The position numbers were made by a program, and so were the translations under genes. This document shows positions 1 through 13,400 of a stretch of DNA of 64,000 nt, piece after piece. The stretch's first letter is position 1. Each line of letters starts with the position of its first letter. Source of the stretch: Mactromeris polynyma (Eukaryota; Mollusca; Bivalvia; Venerida; Mactridae). The stretch is from the NCBI GenBank assembly GCA_032209605.1, contig JASFXZ010000008.1, positions 1,302,001 to 1,366,000 on the forward strand, given 5' to 3'. The notes beneath the pieces are model-generated. The model saw only the letters and a list, made by a program, of their open reading frames with translations. It was not told where the DNA came from and did no database searches.

Positions 1-1365
1 TTTTACTGTACAACTGTAACTGCTTTTACGACTTCTTCTGCTAACTTCGCATCGATCATATATACAGCGATCGTTGAAACTAACAGAGCGCCCAATACAG
101 AATGCTGTACAGGAGTCTTTATTTATTCGGTCCGTGATAATAAATAATGAATTACTTGCTAAATACAAGTCTCATAGTCAGCAAGATTGAACACTGTAGT
201 ACTATACATTACATAACAAATACAGACATACAATAAATCATTGACAGCTGCCAGGAATGGTTAGCAATTTGCGTTGAATTGTGAGTTAAAATAATATTTT
301 TTCATTGCAACAAACTGATGTACTGTGGTATTCTGAGGTTCCTAAATTAAAGGAATGGTATAAATTATTAATATACATGTGTGCCGTTATTACATGATCA
401 TCATAGTTCCGTCTTACAGACAGTGTACAATACAACCTCGATCTTCTGGGCAATATCCTTTGGAAGAAGGATGTTAATGGGAAGTGGTTCCTCTGTAGAA
501 GGTAAATTTGTAGCAAGTTTTCAAATCATATTATTGTTGAAGAATGGTTGTTTCTTACAAAGGGTCACTCTGAATTAGTTGTACAGTATCTGTATACGAG
601 GGGTCTCCTAGCCTGAATGACGTATACTTTTAAAGCCGTGTTTTAGAAATACTAGAAAATGGCTACTATGCCATATACCTACCGGACATCGCGGACCCAT
701 GGCTGTTTGATACCCCAGTGGCAACCAACAACATCCCCTATTATATTGAACCTTCAGGACACGACCACGTTCTTGTACTACGTGTCCTTACCATGTGATT
801 ACAGAAGACAGGTTCAACATTACAGCTATTGGGTAATATAAGAACAACTCATATCAAACGCACCGTTCAATATGTCTTACAATAATGCTACGTTACATCG
901 ATGCTATAAAACATCTGAATATTGAATAAAGACCTTATGGTATGTACTAATCGTCTGCGACTGGAATGGATAAAATCATGATCCTCTGACTTCACCAGGT
1001 ATCAGTTAGAACAATTCAGACAGCTTAAATGTAAGCTTATTATTACCTGCCAATAAAGCAATCCAACCATCAGGTATTTACGGTGTAACAAAATAATAAA
1101 CATGTTGTGCTGAATTCACAAAGATTTTCAGCAAGATGAAAGAATACAGAGAAACAGTTTATGTAATACAGACGAGATAGAAGATGAATTTCAATGGGAT
1201 AGCAAGCACGAATATAAAGGAGTGATTTGTTTGGCCCGAAATGACTAGATTCCATGCTGCACACCGTATAACAACCATCGATGCCCAATATCGTGGTATT
1301 TCTGACGATTTATACCGGGTAATAATGCGTCATGACATTTAGTATGTTAGATACCGCGAGTCGAT

Positions 1366-1572
1366 ACGATACGTATTGCGATACTTGCCATTGTGTGTTG
1401 ACACGATACGTATTGCGATATTTGCCATTGCGTGTTGAAACGATATGTATTGCGATATTTGCCATTGCGTGTTGATACGATATGTATTGCGATATTTGCC
1501 ATTGCGTGTTGATACGATATGTATTGCGATATTTGCCATTGTGTGTTGAAACGATACGTATTGCGATATTTT
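1366..1572. repeat. Minisatellite, 37-bp unit, about 5.5 copies
   Basis: The unit reads around 'gatatttgccattgcgtgtt' plus 'gatacgatatgtattgc'. Copies differ by few substitutions (gatac/aaacg, cgt/tgt). Because 37 is not a multiple of three, the same peptide pattern appears in all three minus frames, which marks the overlapping open frames as artefacts of the repeat. Confidence 0.9.
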
Positions 1573-2057
1573 CCACTGATAAATGATATCAGACTATCGG
1601 TCATTCGTCTTTATTGAACGTTTTGCTTCTTTTAATAGTTTTTATGAAATTGGATAGAGTTTTAACAGACCAAAAGCAAGCACTGGAAATTAGGGGTTCT
1701 ACCATTATCATTAGGAAACCTTTCAACAGACTTAAATTTTAAGGTCACTAAAATGCAGTGCATTTTATACTTATCTAAATATTATTGTTGATTGTAGCAT
1801 TTTACGATTTAACGATTTGTTGTTATCACTATTGGAATGTCTGCAAAGTTTCAGAAAAAAACATCAGGAGTTTGCGACAGATTACGTAATAGTGCGATAT
1901 TCGGAATTACGAACCACCTGACGTCATTATTCACATAACATTATCGACCAGTGGTTGTATGTTTTGTATCAAAAGTGTTCCTATGTGTTGGAGAGCATGT
2001 TCATGCTACAAAGTACAACTGTATTTAAACTAATAGTAAACTATAAAGCAGTAGCGG

Positions 2058-2130
2058 ATCCGTAGTCCAGTGGTAACGCGCTGGACTAGTAATCTATGGA
2101 TCGCAGGTTCGATTCCCCGCTCCTTCACTG
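2058..2130 (+). repeat. tRNA-like sequence, probably SINE head or tRNA pseudogene
   Basis: A box A-like 'tagtccagtggtaacgcgc', an anticodon loop 'ctagtaa' (would be AGT, Thr) and a perfect box B 'ggttcgattcc' are in tRNA spacing. The acceptor and T stems do not pair well (GGATCCG against CTCCTTC), so a functional tRNA gene is unlikely. Confidence 0.55.
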
Positions 2131-2599
2131 ACAGTACTATATTTAACACACCCAGTGTTATAACTACAGATACGCTCACGTATAACATACAACAAACCTT
2201 AAACATACAACTGAAGCAATGTGAGTGATCAATACTCATTATGTAAGCAACTATACCCGAATGGTATATTATCAATGAATGATTCAACGACAACTCGGTT
2301 TCTTTAGTTACCCTTATGCATATTTAATAAGTATTTCTCTGCTATGGGGTTAATCAAAACGTCATCGATTCTTAAAGGTTTTTTATTGACAATATAAAGC
2401 AAGTTTGTCATGGATGTCGTGCAAAATGTCCTTTCTATCCGATCTTACAAAACCGCTTTCTTGAAAAAAACTAGTTTGCTATAAACTTATCTATTTTACA
2501 TCGATATTGAAACAAGTTACATCTATTGCTACCTGTTAACTGAAATACAGATACCCAAATGTTTGGCGTAGTGGCCTGCTGACTTAACTTCTTCATAAT

Positions 2600-2770
2600 A
2601 AGTGACGTCATTTCCAGAAAACGTCGTATGTGACGTCACCATGTACTGACAGTAAGTTATATTTGCCCCATATGGCAATATGAAAACGAAGTGACCATAT
2701 GGAGTAAATGTTGTTTCCTGCTTGCAAATAGTGACATCACATGTTGCGTTTTCTCGAAATGACGTCACTT
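2600..2770. repeat. Palindromic element with CRE-like TGACGTCA sites in its arms
   Basis: Two 40-bp arms, 2600-2639 and 2731-2770, are inverted repeats of each other with only a few mismatches, separated by 91 bp. The arms contain TGACGTCA at 2603-2610, 2631-2638 and 2760-2767, plus the variant TGACATCA at 2732-2739. Most simply a small foldback/MITE; the cAMP-response-like octamers are part of its terminal repeats. Confidence 0.7.
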
Positions 2771-2837
2771 ACAGAAGAGGTTGTAAATCCCATAGCAGCG
2801 CTCAGATTGTACATACATGTAGTACTATACTTTAGAA

Positions 2838-2882
2838 TGGATAAAGGGAGATAACTCGTGACAATCTCCTTTGATTCGAAGT
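2838..2882. repeat. Short dispersed repeat, second copy at 17,918
   Basis: 'ggataaagggagataactcg' followed by 'tgacaatctcc' is nearly repeated at 17,918-17,955. Probably the remnant of a dispersed element; nothing more can be said. Confidence 0.45.
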
Positions 2883-4160
2883 AGCGTTTATTTACATTTT
2901 GCTTCCAATGCCAAAAATGTTGGAAACATTAGTGTGTATAAAATTACTATATCTATGTATTCCTTGCAGTATGTTATGATCACACTTTATTTTTGTTGTA
3001 TCTTCATTTCTAGTTTATCATTCTATCATAATTATATTTCACTTTCTGTTCCTTCTATATGACCGCTTTACTGCTTATATACGTGCGCATGGTAAATTAC
3101 GCGAAGCAATAAGGTAAAGTTGTTGGTTGCTTATACAACACGACAGCATCTTGAAGTATGTGTTCTCACCATTACTTATACAATATAACTTATTGGTAAC
3201 GAAATTAATTGTGTGGTTCACATATACGAATGCATGACGTATGTACGTAAGATACGTAGTTTTTTCAAATCATGTCGGCAATATTTTGGTGAAGCTGTGA
3301 GTGACTAAACTAAAACTATTCCGGGTTAATTTTAATATTTGACATTTTATATGTTGACTTTCAAAATTCGCCTTTTTGTAATAATAAATAGAACCAAATT
3401 GCACGGTAATAATAGGTCAAATGCACTGGTGAATGTGGAAGCTTGGTTTACGAGTTCAATACAGTTGCTTATTACGCGGTTCTATGCCACAATGTACACT
3501 AATTATGTATGCGCATACGTTGTATTACGAAGTTCATGCTAAACACCCACCCACCGTCCGTTGTTTTGACGCTCACAGTTCTTACGTGTGTGACTTTGAA
3601 TTAATTCAGAATGATGTTAAGCCTTGTTTTACATAAATTGAACAGATATTAATTGAAACTCACGCTGTTGTTCAAACACGCCACGACGGCGATGAGGACC
3701 TAACTAATAGCTGTAAACGGGAGATACTGTTTCCACGTGGTCAGATTTGTCTAGATTCCAAGCCGTGAACTTATAATCAAACTTATCCCAACCTTAATCC
3801 CAGAGTGAAATAACGTCACATCTCAGGTACTACTTCTGGTCGCTTAGGCTAAGCACAGTGAGCGACATGAAGTTATTTCGAGTCATGGAAAAACACTGAA
3901 CCCGCTCAAAACTGGCATTAAGTTTGAACAAATAGTATAACATATGACTCGAGATTTGGACAGACGAGTAATTATACTTGGCTATTACTTAAGCAGGTAA
4001 AATTCTATAAAAGAAGATCTGGTTTCAATGTTAGCGGCTCATAAACATTTTTATCCATTCTTAAACATAAAATAAAAACCTCTCTGAAAGACCACCTCAT
4101 TAGCAAGACTATATTTTCATGAACAGTTTTTATTTTTCTTCCGATTTGTAATTCGATAGT

Positions 4161-4232
4161 CAGATCACCTCACCACTAAGACCGCCGGACTTTCTTCATA
4201 CCTAATGGTGGTCTTATTGTTGAGGTATCACA
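4161..4232. mobile_element. Very short pogo/Tigger-like MITE remnant
   Basis: The sequence is almost entirely two inverted arms, 'acctcaccactaagaccgcc' and 'ggtggtcttattgttgaggt'. They match the terminal inverted repeats of the larger elements at 15,223 and 46,032 (cctc..taagaccacc). An internally deleted or decayed copy. Confidence 0.6.
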
Positions 4233-4741
4233 ATAATGCCATTACATCACGTTATATAAGATCGAACGAGAAAACTTAAAATATATTTTCAATACGTATA
4301 TCTCTCCCTCAGTTGTAAACGAGCAACGCAAAACCTATTTGGTTACCAATTGGACAAAGTAAACTGATCTTAAACCTTGCAAAAACCCAGAATGCTTGAA
4401 GATATTGCTGGCATACCTCTGCCTAAAGATAACCTGTAAAGTTTCGCAAAACAGATTCGCGTTAGCGAGATAATTATCTAAATGATTATCTTCTTATCTA
4501 GTTAGTTTCGTGATTTTGTTTACCGTAAGATAATTATCTTAACTCAAATAACAGCCTCGATAGTGCCATGAAGTACCACCAGAAAACGTTAACTGTTTAA
4601 CTAGAAACAATTCGCATTGTCACATAAAACAAGTTTTATCCTATAAAAGATGGTAACTTCTATCGTAAGAAATAATAAACTACATGTAGTTGAGGTTCGC
4701 AAACATGCTCGTGTTAGCTACATAATTATTACGATAATTGT

Positions 4742-4959
4742 CTGGGCGCCGTTTCATTAACCTTCTTAGAGAACTTATGAAAAACTGTTCAGTTCTTGCG
4801 TCAATATGGTCGCCATTTTGATCTACATGTAAAATATAATCAGACGACGGGTACTAGAAAATCACTTTAAGTAACGCTTTGAGCAACGGTTTAGGAAATT
4901 CTTAAAAATCTTCTTAAATCGAAAATTTAAGATACGAATGTTTATGAACCGGGGCCCAG
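4742..4959. mobile_element. MITE with CTGGGC..GTTTCAT terminal inverted repeats
   Basis: The left end 'ctgggcgccgtttcattaa' and the right end, read on the minus strand 'ctgggccccggttcataaa', form imperfect terminal inverted repeats of about 19 bp around a 218-bp AT-rich body without coding capacity. A second inner inverted repeat (cttcttag.. / ..cttaaat) is visible. No convincing target-site duplication. The flanks (4,440-4,740 and 4,980-5,020) contain repeated 'agataattatct' and 'attcgcgttagc' style blocks, so it may sit inside an older repeat. Confidence 0.7.
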
Positions 4960-5354
4960 GGTATTTAGTTAACATTCAAGTTAGATAAAATTCGCGTTGC
5001 TAGATAAGTTCATAGTTCATTATCGTCCACTGTTGAACCACAATGGTCAGCTATAGTCCGCACTATTACTAGATGAATATTTTTTTCAATAAAGTGAACT
5101 TAATATTTTACAAATTCCTCTTCGCCCTTCGATTTCTGTCTCAAATGTCCACGTTATCAAATGACAACAACGTCGGAAAATGTTTAATTTACTGTATAAT
5201 TATGCTCCGTTGTTATTTGTGTTGCATTCGTTCTTCAGCATTAATTAAGCATTCAGCGGCAAACATTTGCATACGGTCACATGAAAGACATATTTGTCTT
5301 TATAAAACAGATTTTGAGCAATGTTCTTTTAAAATAACGTCCATATACGTCGAA

Positions 5355-5965
5355 AATTCAATACACACCGCAACATTACTTGAGAAGTACAGATTTCGGC
5401 TTCTGTTGACAGGTTGTTGGTCTAGAGAGGTAAAATTGATTGCAAAGATTCCTACGGGAAAATTGATAATGTTGTGAAATAAAGGTTGTTGGTCTAGAGA
5501 GGTAAACTTGATTGCAAAGATTCCTACGGGAAAATTGATAATGTTGTGAAATAAAGGTTGTTGGTCTAGAGAGGTAAAATTGATTGCAAAGATTCCTACG
5601 GGAAAATTGATAATGTTGTGAAATAAAGGTTGTTGGTCTAGAGAGGTAAAATTGATTGCAAAGATTCCTACGGGAAAATTGATAATGTTGTGAAAGAGAG
5701 GTTGTTGGTCTAGAGAGGTAAAATTGATTGCAAAGATTCCTACGGGAAAATTGATAATGTTGTGAAAGAGAGGTTGTTGGTCTAGAGAGGTAAAATTGAT
5801 TGCAAAGATTCCTACGGGAAAATTGATAATGTTGTGAAAGAGAGGTTGTTGGTCTAGAGAGGTAAAATTGATTGCTAATGTTCCCTATGGGAAAATTGAT
5901 AATGTTGTGAAAGAGAGGTTGTTGCTCCAGAGTGGATTTCTCCTGCGAGGGTACACTGTATATAC
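5355..5965. mobile_element. Nonautonomous DNA element expanded from inside by a 72-bp tandem repeat
   Basis: The outer ends resemble the elements at 18,157 and 29,039 (cagtgcaacctctccagagc family; right end 'gttgctccagagtgg..cactgtatat'). The interior has seven complete 72-bp units beginning at 5411, 5483, 5555, 5627, 5699, 5771 and 5843, plus a partial one at 5915. Unit 1-4 tails read 'gtgaaataa' and 5-7 read 'gtgaaagag', and the last full unit has extra changes, giving a visible order of duplication. A 134-codon open frame from 5073 runs into the array and is not a supported gene. Confidence 0.85.
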
Positions 5966-6547
5966 GACTGTACTAGAAAGCATATAGAAATAACGGACAG
6001 ACGTAACCTCTCTGAATATTTGTAATTAATAAAAAGTAATTATAAGTCTGCAGTGTATCTAAACGATCGGTGTGTTTCGGTCTATTATCGGAAGATGAAT
6101 GTCGTCTGCTACTTATCTACTGATCGAAACTATACAACATAAAGAAACTATTATATTAGTTATTATCTAAATAGTATTGCGCGTATGAACTGTTACTAGA
6201 CTAGACGGTTGATAAATTATTACGTAATGACTTTGAATGAATAGTTTGTACTAGGATGCAATTTTTCTTCTAGAAAACATTCTCAAGACACATGAATGAT
6301 AGCATCAAGAACTTAAGACATGGAAACAATATTAGCTCATTATTTTAAAGATATTTTAACGCAAACAAATCACCGTGACAAAAAGTTAAAACTGACGTGA
6401 GTTTTGCATTTAATGAATAATATAAGTAACATTATCGATCTTATACCAGAAACACGTCGCATCCAAAACAAACAGAATGGATATACAATCTGTTTGATTA
6501 TAATAAATTTAAGAACAAAAACTCTGAAGAACTTATCTCCAAAAATG

Positions 6548-6624
6548 TACAGATCGTTAAATATTTCGTGCCCATGTAAACGAAGAACCGGCAGAATTTT
6601 TATTCCAATATTTAACGATCTGTA
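6548..6624. repeat. Perfect 18-bp inverted repeat (stem-loop)
   Basis: 6548-6565 and 6607-6624 are exact reverse complements (tacagatcgttaaatatt), with a 41-nt loop. It explains why short open frames on both strands here spell similar peptides. It could be a decayed MITE or a hairpin RNA; nothing decides. Confidence 0.7.
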
Positions 6625-8025
6625 TATCGCAGACCATATCGATCGTTGGCGTGTTAATATACTGGGACATTTTGTGTACAAATGTTGACTACCGAGTTTT
6701 TGAAGTCAAAATACTTTTTCCATGGATGATTCTTCCATTAACTATCTTCCTATAAGTATGTTAAGATGATTTTAATTAGATTGAATGTATGGATAGTTTA
6801 TATGTATAAATTACATTGCCGCAGTTTTTCCGTAGAATTGACATTATTTTTTTAATTATTTAATTATTTACTGACTGAACCATACTATTACTTTAATAAA
6901 ATGAATCGATAAAGAATTATCAAACATTTACAGTTCATACACACCTGATCTCTACCTGTTTTTATACAAAACGAAATATCATAACAATAATTGGAATTGT
7001 GTAATATAAGGTAATGTAATATGTTTATAAGTCAGTTTTTACATTAGTATCAAAAGTCTAGACAATTACATGACCTTATCGTCTAGTGCTTTGATGCCAG
7101 TAAATAATAACAGTTATGATGTTATGTAATATCCGAACAATTTTATGTTATACAATCTGGGGAGTGTTGTATTTCAGTCACATTAATATATATTTCTTTT
7201 ATATTCACAAAACATATGAAAGAATATGACATATACTGTCACTTGTTGTAATGTAAAATAGTGTATACTTTTAAATACACAGAAACGAATCTTACTTTAA
7301 TCTGAAATTAAACTGTGTACCCCTGGTAAGAAGAACCCAGTTGTCGGAGTTTACCCTCCTTTTTCGCATCTTAACTAAAATTGTTAAAAGCTTGCTTCTA
7401 AAAAGTCCTATATGTACGTATTACAAAACTCATATAACTAAAACAGACATATACTACCATGTAGCTGGTGTAAAACAGTAAATAAAGTTGCAATATTTGC
7501 GTTACAGATTTTGATGAAAGCAAGCGCCCCCTTTTGCCTCATTGTAGCTACGAGCCTGTCTGATGAATGAACCAAGCCCAAATTCTACGCATAAACAAGT
7601 CTTTCGGATAGATTAACGATAAGTAGACCTACATGACGTTTGTTCCCCCTGAGAACCATAACTGAACAGAATTCATTGACTATTTTCCTCTTACTGTATA
7701 AAAAGTCGATAAACTGAGTGATTATTGGTACTTATAGAAATACTATCTGCTGTTATAACGTACAAAATTCGAAGATAAATGGTGGCTATTCATGGAGGTC
7801 TTTAGTACCAGAATTCATCAGACACATTGTGTTTAAGAATATTTTCCCACATATATTTCCGATGCATTTCTAAAGGTGTTACTTTATCTATGTTGATTTT
7901 TTTCACCAACATTTTTTTTCGAAATCGACTAAAATCTGGAGGAAATCCCAAATGGTGAATGTTTTTAATTCTGACCGTAATCTTAATACTTGATTCGTCC
8001 AGAGAACATCTATATATATATAATA

Positions 8026-8248
8026 CTGGTCCGGTCAGCAGACGATGGAACGATGGACGTCAATGTGCAGCCGGTTGCTGGTTCCGGACCCCCAAGAGAT
8101 GTTTTCCGTGACCTTTTTAACTGAACATAATGAATCCAAAATTAAGTGTTCTCGACCTCTGGTCCATGTAGGGAAGTTATCACGTACTTGTGATAAAAGC
8201 AAGTTAGTGCTGGTCGACAACCCAAGAACGCTGGTTAGTCAACTAACC
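8026..8248 (+). mobile_element. tRNA-derived SINE, copy 1
   Basis: The head is a decayed tRNA-like part ('ggttgctggttccggaccccc' around box B). The body shares order and spacing with the copies in PGGT1B intron 4: '..gaccttt.. aatccaaa.. tgttctc' then 'tgtagggaagttatcacgta', 'gttagtgctggtcgacaaccc', and an end 'ggttagtcaactaacc'. Strongly diverged, hence old. Confidence 0.65.
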
Positions 8249-9156
8249 GCTGAAATACTGTAGAAAAACCAGATATTATTCTACAATTATGCTTTACATA
8301 CATTAAACGATTAATCAATTTATTTTCTGATTAAGATTTAAGTGGACTTAACTCATTTTATTTAGTACTTAACAATGTCGACCTGAGTGGACCGGACGAA
8401 AATGGTATCGTAATTTACTGCTGTTATACCATTCGCTGCATAATTATCACGAATAGCTGAATAAAACGCGAACCTTAAATAACCCGCGAAAAATAAAAAC
8501 AAAGTTGGATCAAATTAATTAAAGTTTTAATTACGTACGTACGTAGTGAACAGGTTAATTATTTTTTATATGTTGTATTTTGTGCTATATGTAGCGATTG
8601 TTTATCATTGAAGATAGTTCTGGTGAGCGCTCAACGAGGGTTGACACAATCGTGACAGTGTCGTAGTAACTTATTTATTAGAATTTATTATAATTTAGAC
8701 AAATCATGCAAATGTTAGACCATGTTGCAGGTGTCGACGTGAATAAGTTGCTGAACCATCATATAAAAAGTCCATGCTGCGACAGGAACGTGTCGCTTTA
8801 TGTTTATGTTTTCTCTATTCCTGCTACTTCTTTGTAATTGTATAAAGGTGCAAAGTAGTCCACTCCAATATATTACTATAATTAGAAGTTTATGCCCATT
8901 TAACAATAAACATTCATTATTTTGTTATTTTACTTTCACTTTGCATGTAACGTCTGAACGGGCCCTATGCAATGTGATGTAGCATTTTCGAATCTGCGAA
9001 TTATATCATTTATTGACTTCATGTAACCGGAAAATGTCGAAATGTGAAATAATGTAGTATCTTGTAAAAAAATATATAGGACTAGGGTTACGCAAGATAT
9101 TAGACATGGTCGGTGTACATGACATGCTCATTTTACCATAAACATGCATTATTTTT

Positions 9157-9720
9157 ATGCCCCCACTCTGAAAAGGGGGGTATATAGATTTGCCCTTGTC
9201 CGTCCGTCATTCCGTCTGTCACAAAATCTTGTGTCACTCATATCTCTAAAACAATATGAGCCGTGGTCATTAAACTTTACAGGAATGTTCACCAGCATGT
9301 GAAGTTGTGCACCTGGGGTTTCATGTTCGCTGTGCCCAGTAAGTGCAGAGTTATGGTCCTTGACTTAGTTAAAATATAGCCTACAGAGTATGCAATATTG
9401 TGTCACTCATATCTCCAAAAGCATATGAGCCAGAGTTATAAGACTTAACAGAAATGTTCACATGCATGTGTTATATTGCACCTGGGGATTCATAATTCAG
9501 TGAGCCCAGTAAGTGCAAAGTTATGGCCCTTGATTTATTGAAAATATGGCATACAGAGCGTGCAATTTTGTGTCGCGCATATCTCCAACAGTATATCAGC
9601 TACACTCACCAACCTGTATAGTTGTGCACCTGGGGTTTTGCGTTTGCCTGTGTCCAGTACGTGCAAAGTTATGGCCCTTGACTTATCACCATAATCAGTA
9701 CAGTTGTTCACTTGGTAATT
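9157..9720 (+). repeat. Bivalve-type dispersed repeat with internal triplication
   Basis: It begins near 'atgcccccactctgaaaagg' and 'gtccgtccgtcattccgtct', then has about three related 165-bp segments, each with 'tcactcatatctc', 'atgttcacc', 'gttgtgcacctggggttt' and 'gtgcaaagttatggcccttg'. Related copies lie at 12,738 and 21,040. No coding capacity; the open frames over it are chance. Confidence 0.75.
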
Positions 9721-10494
9721 TTGATATCCATTCACAAACTATGAGCAGAATAATAGCATTTGCTTTTGTGACAAAGGCTGCAAGTGGGGGCATCTGTGTC
9801 CTATGGACGCATTCTAGTTTTATTTTGCTTTTACTTCGCATGTTATGTCTACGGCCGTGCAGACAATCGGTGCACGTAAGAAGATCACATTGTGTAAACA
9901 GCAACATATATTGTAAAACCCATCTGTTATTCTGTACCATATCGGATATATACAGACCGACACACAGGCTTTCTACATCGGACCTGGTCATTTTTTATCG
10001 GTCAGGTCCGACTGTCCGATGGTATTCGCCATGACTGTATTACATACTTTCCAAGTTGAATTTCAGTGAAGAAAATTAACCATTTACAACTGCATTTTCA
10101 GCATACAAATCCACTTACACAAACACATTCATACATGATGATGATGATATTTTATAACACTTGCTTTATCAACCAAAATTGCCTTTTCATCATCACATGA
10201 TATGTATGGAGGACAATGATAACAGTTTGAATGAATTATTGATTATAATACATGTACTGATCATTGTTAAATTGTATTACAATTAATAATGCCGTTTATA
10301 AGTATTAGTCAAACTGCCGTACCTAAAGCATGTCCAATATAGGATTTCTACCCCAACACTGGTTCTAGAGGTACACACAGATCTGTGATTGAGTTGAAAC
10401 AAAATTTTAGTTAAGATGCGTAGCATTATAAAATATTCTTGGCATTTGAATATTATCTTTATTTTCTGTTATTGTAGTTTTGTATAGTAGAGCA

Positions 10495-13400
10495 ATGGAA
10501 TCAACAGATCTTGATATGGGTGAAATATTTGATGATGATGGAAATGAGGATGATGATATTGGAGCTATTGGTGCTTTACCTGACCTGGAAGACACACAAC
10601 CACAAGATAACGAAGATGAAGGTATCATCTTTGAATATCATTATAAATGCAATTAATATTTTGGTGTTTTCGGTTTAAACTTATTTTTTTATGAATTGTG
10701 AATTATTAAATGAATTTTTTAATGATGTTTCAAACACATTTTTCATACATCTTAACGAAGTTTATTGGCTAAAAATCTTTGTTTATCATGACGTGATAAC
10801 AGAAAGCTTAAATATTGCACAAAGTCTTCTAAGTAACTATGCCATATATAGTTCAGACTTTAAGATAATTTATTTGAAGGACTTGCCCATTGGAGCAGAC
10901 AGCTTGCATTTTCCACTTGCCGAATTCACTTTTACTTGCCTGAATAAAATTAACAGCACCATCAAACAACTAAGAAACATGATGTTTTGGTGGTTGTTAT
11001 GATTTGTTAAATCCGAAACGACCAATGGTAACGATAGCTGATGAAAAAGTGCTGTTACACAAACAAAATTGACAAAAAATGAAAACCAGTCAAAGTATTG
11101 CATACTATGTCATCAATTTTTGTGACCGCTTGTATAAAAACTAGTTAGACCGGACCCGTTCGGGCAGATGAAATGTTTTTTTTACTTGTCCGACAGTAAT
11201 TATACCTGTCCTGGGCTCCGGGCAAGCGGGTTATCATCAAAGCATGGACTTAAATTAGATTTGAATTGGTTTAATATATTTGTGCCAGACTAAAAATTCT
11301 GATGAAATTGTCACTATTTCAGAAAATGCTGAAGTTTTGGCAAGATTAAAAGACCTGTCTAAAGGGGCATCCAAAAAGGTGATCAGAAAACCTCAACCAA
11401 AACTTGATCCCACCAGGTATTTCTGAAATGTTATGTTTACATTGCATCATAATCATTCCATGTCAAAAGTCAGTTTAATTGCTGAAGCATTGTCTCTCAT
11501 ACTGTATTCTTACGTTGTACCGTTGCGCAATAGGTGATATGTTAAGGGCCAGGAGTTCCACTAGATGCTGAATGGATCTTACCATTTTATAGCCAATTTA
11601 TCTATACTTTCGTGAAAAATTTACCTTTCACTCAGAGTCGTGGCTTTTTGGAAATTCCAGGGCTCAAAGGGTCATTTCCAGGGTCAAATGGAACCCCTGG
11701 TTAAGGGCCATTCTGTCTTTCCAAAAAATTGCCACTGGGTTTTTTGAATTATGATATAAATTGATTTGATGTTGTACTAAATCATGTTATATTTAGCCCA
11801 CATCTGTTGTATGTATGTTAATTCTAAACAACTGTTTGTAGATTGACAGGTGACAGAGGGATACCAGTGTTGTCAAAATTATTTGAAAATACAAAGTTCA
11901 AGGGCAAAGGTCATGAGGTATGTAGATACATCAATGAAACATGTAGGCAATAACCTATAACGTTTACTATTGACCTAGTAATAAACACTATTTGCCAGCA
12001 ATGGCTGAAAGTCTTGTTGGTTGTATAATTGTAACAATAGTGTTTTTGTCTAAATCAAAATAATGTGGTCAATATTTTTGTCTCTGAAAATTTTTCCTGC
12101 TTTGAACTTGAGAGTTCAATCTGAACAGTTGTTTATCCTATTCTTGGTGCAGAACATGTTTAGGATACTATACTTATCAGTGTTTGAACATTTGGAGAAT
12201 TGCAGTGGAACATAAATCAGACTGGTAATTATTTTAACTTACATACCAGTGTCTAGATTTTGACATGATCAATTGTTTCCTATCTCTATAATTTGGTATT
12301 TCAGAGGATAGGCAATGAATAATTGTATAATTAAACTAAAATTACTTAATAGTACTCCTTGAAATGTTTTGCTAAATATTTATACTAAATGTAACTGTTA
12401 ATTATCCCCAGTAATTGCAGGAATGAAGAATGTCTGTCTGGTGAATGCTGTTTTACTCTGTCACAAATTTCTGTGTCAAGAAAATTCTGTTTTTAGCATT
12501 TGACATTATCGTAGAAAGTTGATTTTGTCAATTTGTTGATGAGGACGAATTGTCCAGTGATTCAGTTTAATTCCAAGTTTTTGTTTGCTAGTTTGTTTAA
12601 TACATGTGGATATATTCTAATGTCTCAATGTCTGTACTCATTATTTTTTATCATTATTCTGAAAGAAATTCAAGATTTTTCTGTCGAGTTCACTATACTT
12701 GATAAATCATTAGTGAGACTTGAATTAGGTAATTTTTGTGCTTTTGGGCACTTATATTTACCCCTGTGCATTAGGCAGTCTGTCCAGCCGCTCGTCCCAC
12801 AAATCTTTAGTTGTACATATCTGCCAAACCCTAGGACCTACAGTCTTCAAACATTATAGGAATGTATATGAAAATACGAAGTTGTGCACCTGGGGTTTCA
12901 CATTTCTCACTACTGTTAAAGGGAAAATAGAGCTATAAATTGGTAAAGATCAGCATTTTTTACTTGCGTCACATGTTTAGTGTAAAGTGTTTGAACAAAT
13001 GTTTCGAAACTTCGCATGAATACACTCAAGCATATAAAGTTGTGCATATGACAGTTTCCCTCTACACCTAGGGAAAACAGAGTTATGGGCCTTCATTAGA
13101 TGAAAATCAGCATTTTTGACAAAAAATCTTTCAGGCTCAAGACTTGGCAGTTATCATGCGTCAGATGGAACACTGGGCACATCGTTTGTTTCCTAAGATG
13201 CCCTTTGACGAAGTAATTGAGCGAGTTGAGAAACTAGGGGCCAAGAAAGAGGTTCAAACATGTGTGAAGAAGATACGTCTAGATATGCCAATATTAGATA
13301 CTGATTTTGTGGGCTCGGAACCTGAAGATGATGTAGAGAGAAATGGTGGTGAAACGGATGAACCACCTACTGTAAGTGTTGATGTTTAAAGATATTTATA

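Larger units (their letters stand above)
1..10494. other. Gene-free, repeat-rich left flank
   Basis: I find no supportable coding exon upstream of the TIPIN start. Short open frames here have no domain, no codon signal and no splice context. The stretch holds the minisatellites, MITEs, SINE and tRNA-like pieces listed separately. Stretches such as 100-1300, 6000-6540, 6630-8020 and 8250-9150 show nothing I can name beyond AT-rich unique sequence. A TIPIN promoter or 5' UTR exon may lie in the last kilobase but I cannot locate it. Confidence 0.6.

Noticed and set aside
2058..2130. Functional tRNA-Thr gene
   Set aside because: Good box B and a plausible AGT loop, but the acceptor and T stems do not pair.
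5073..5477. 134-codon open frame
   Set aside because: Its end is the tandem repeat inside a MITE and the rest has no domain or splice context.
9546..10034. 162-codon plus-strand open frame
   Set aside because: Its first third is a dispersed noncoding repeat and the remainder has no recognisable domain; the overlapping minus frame is equally open.
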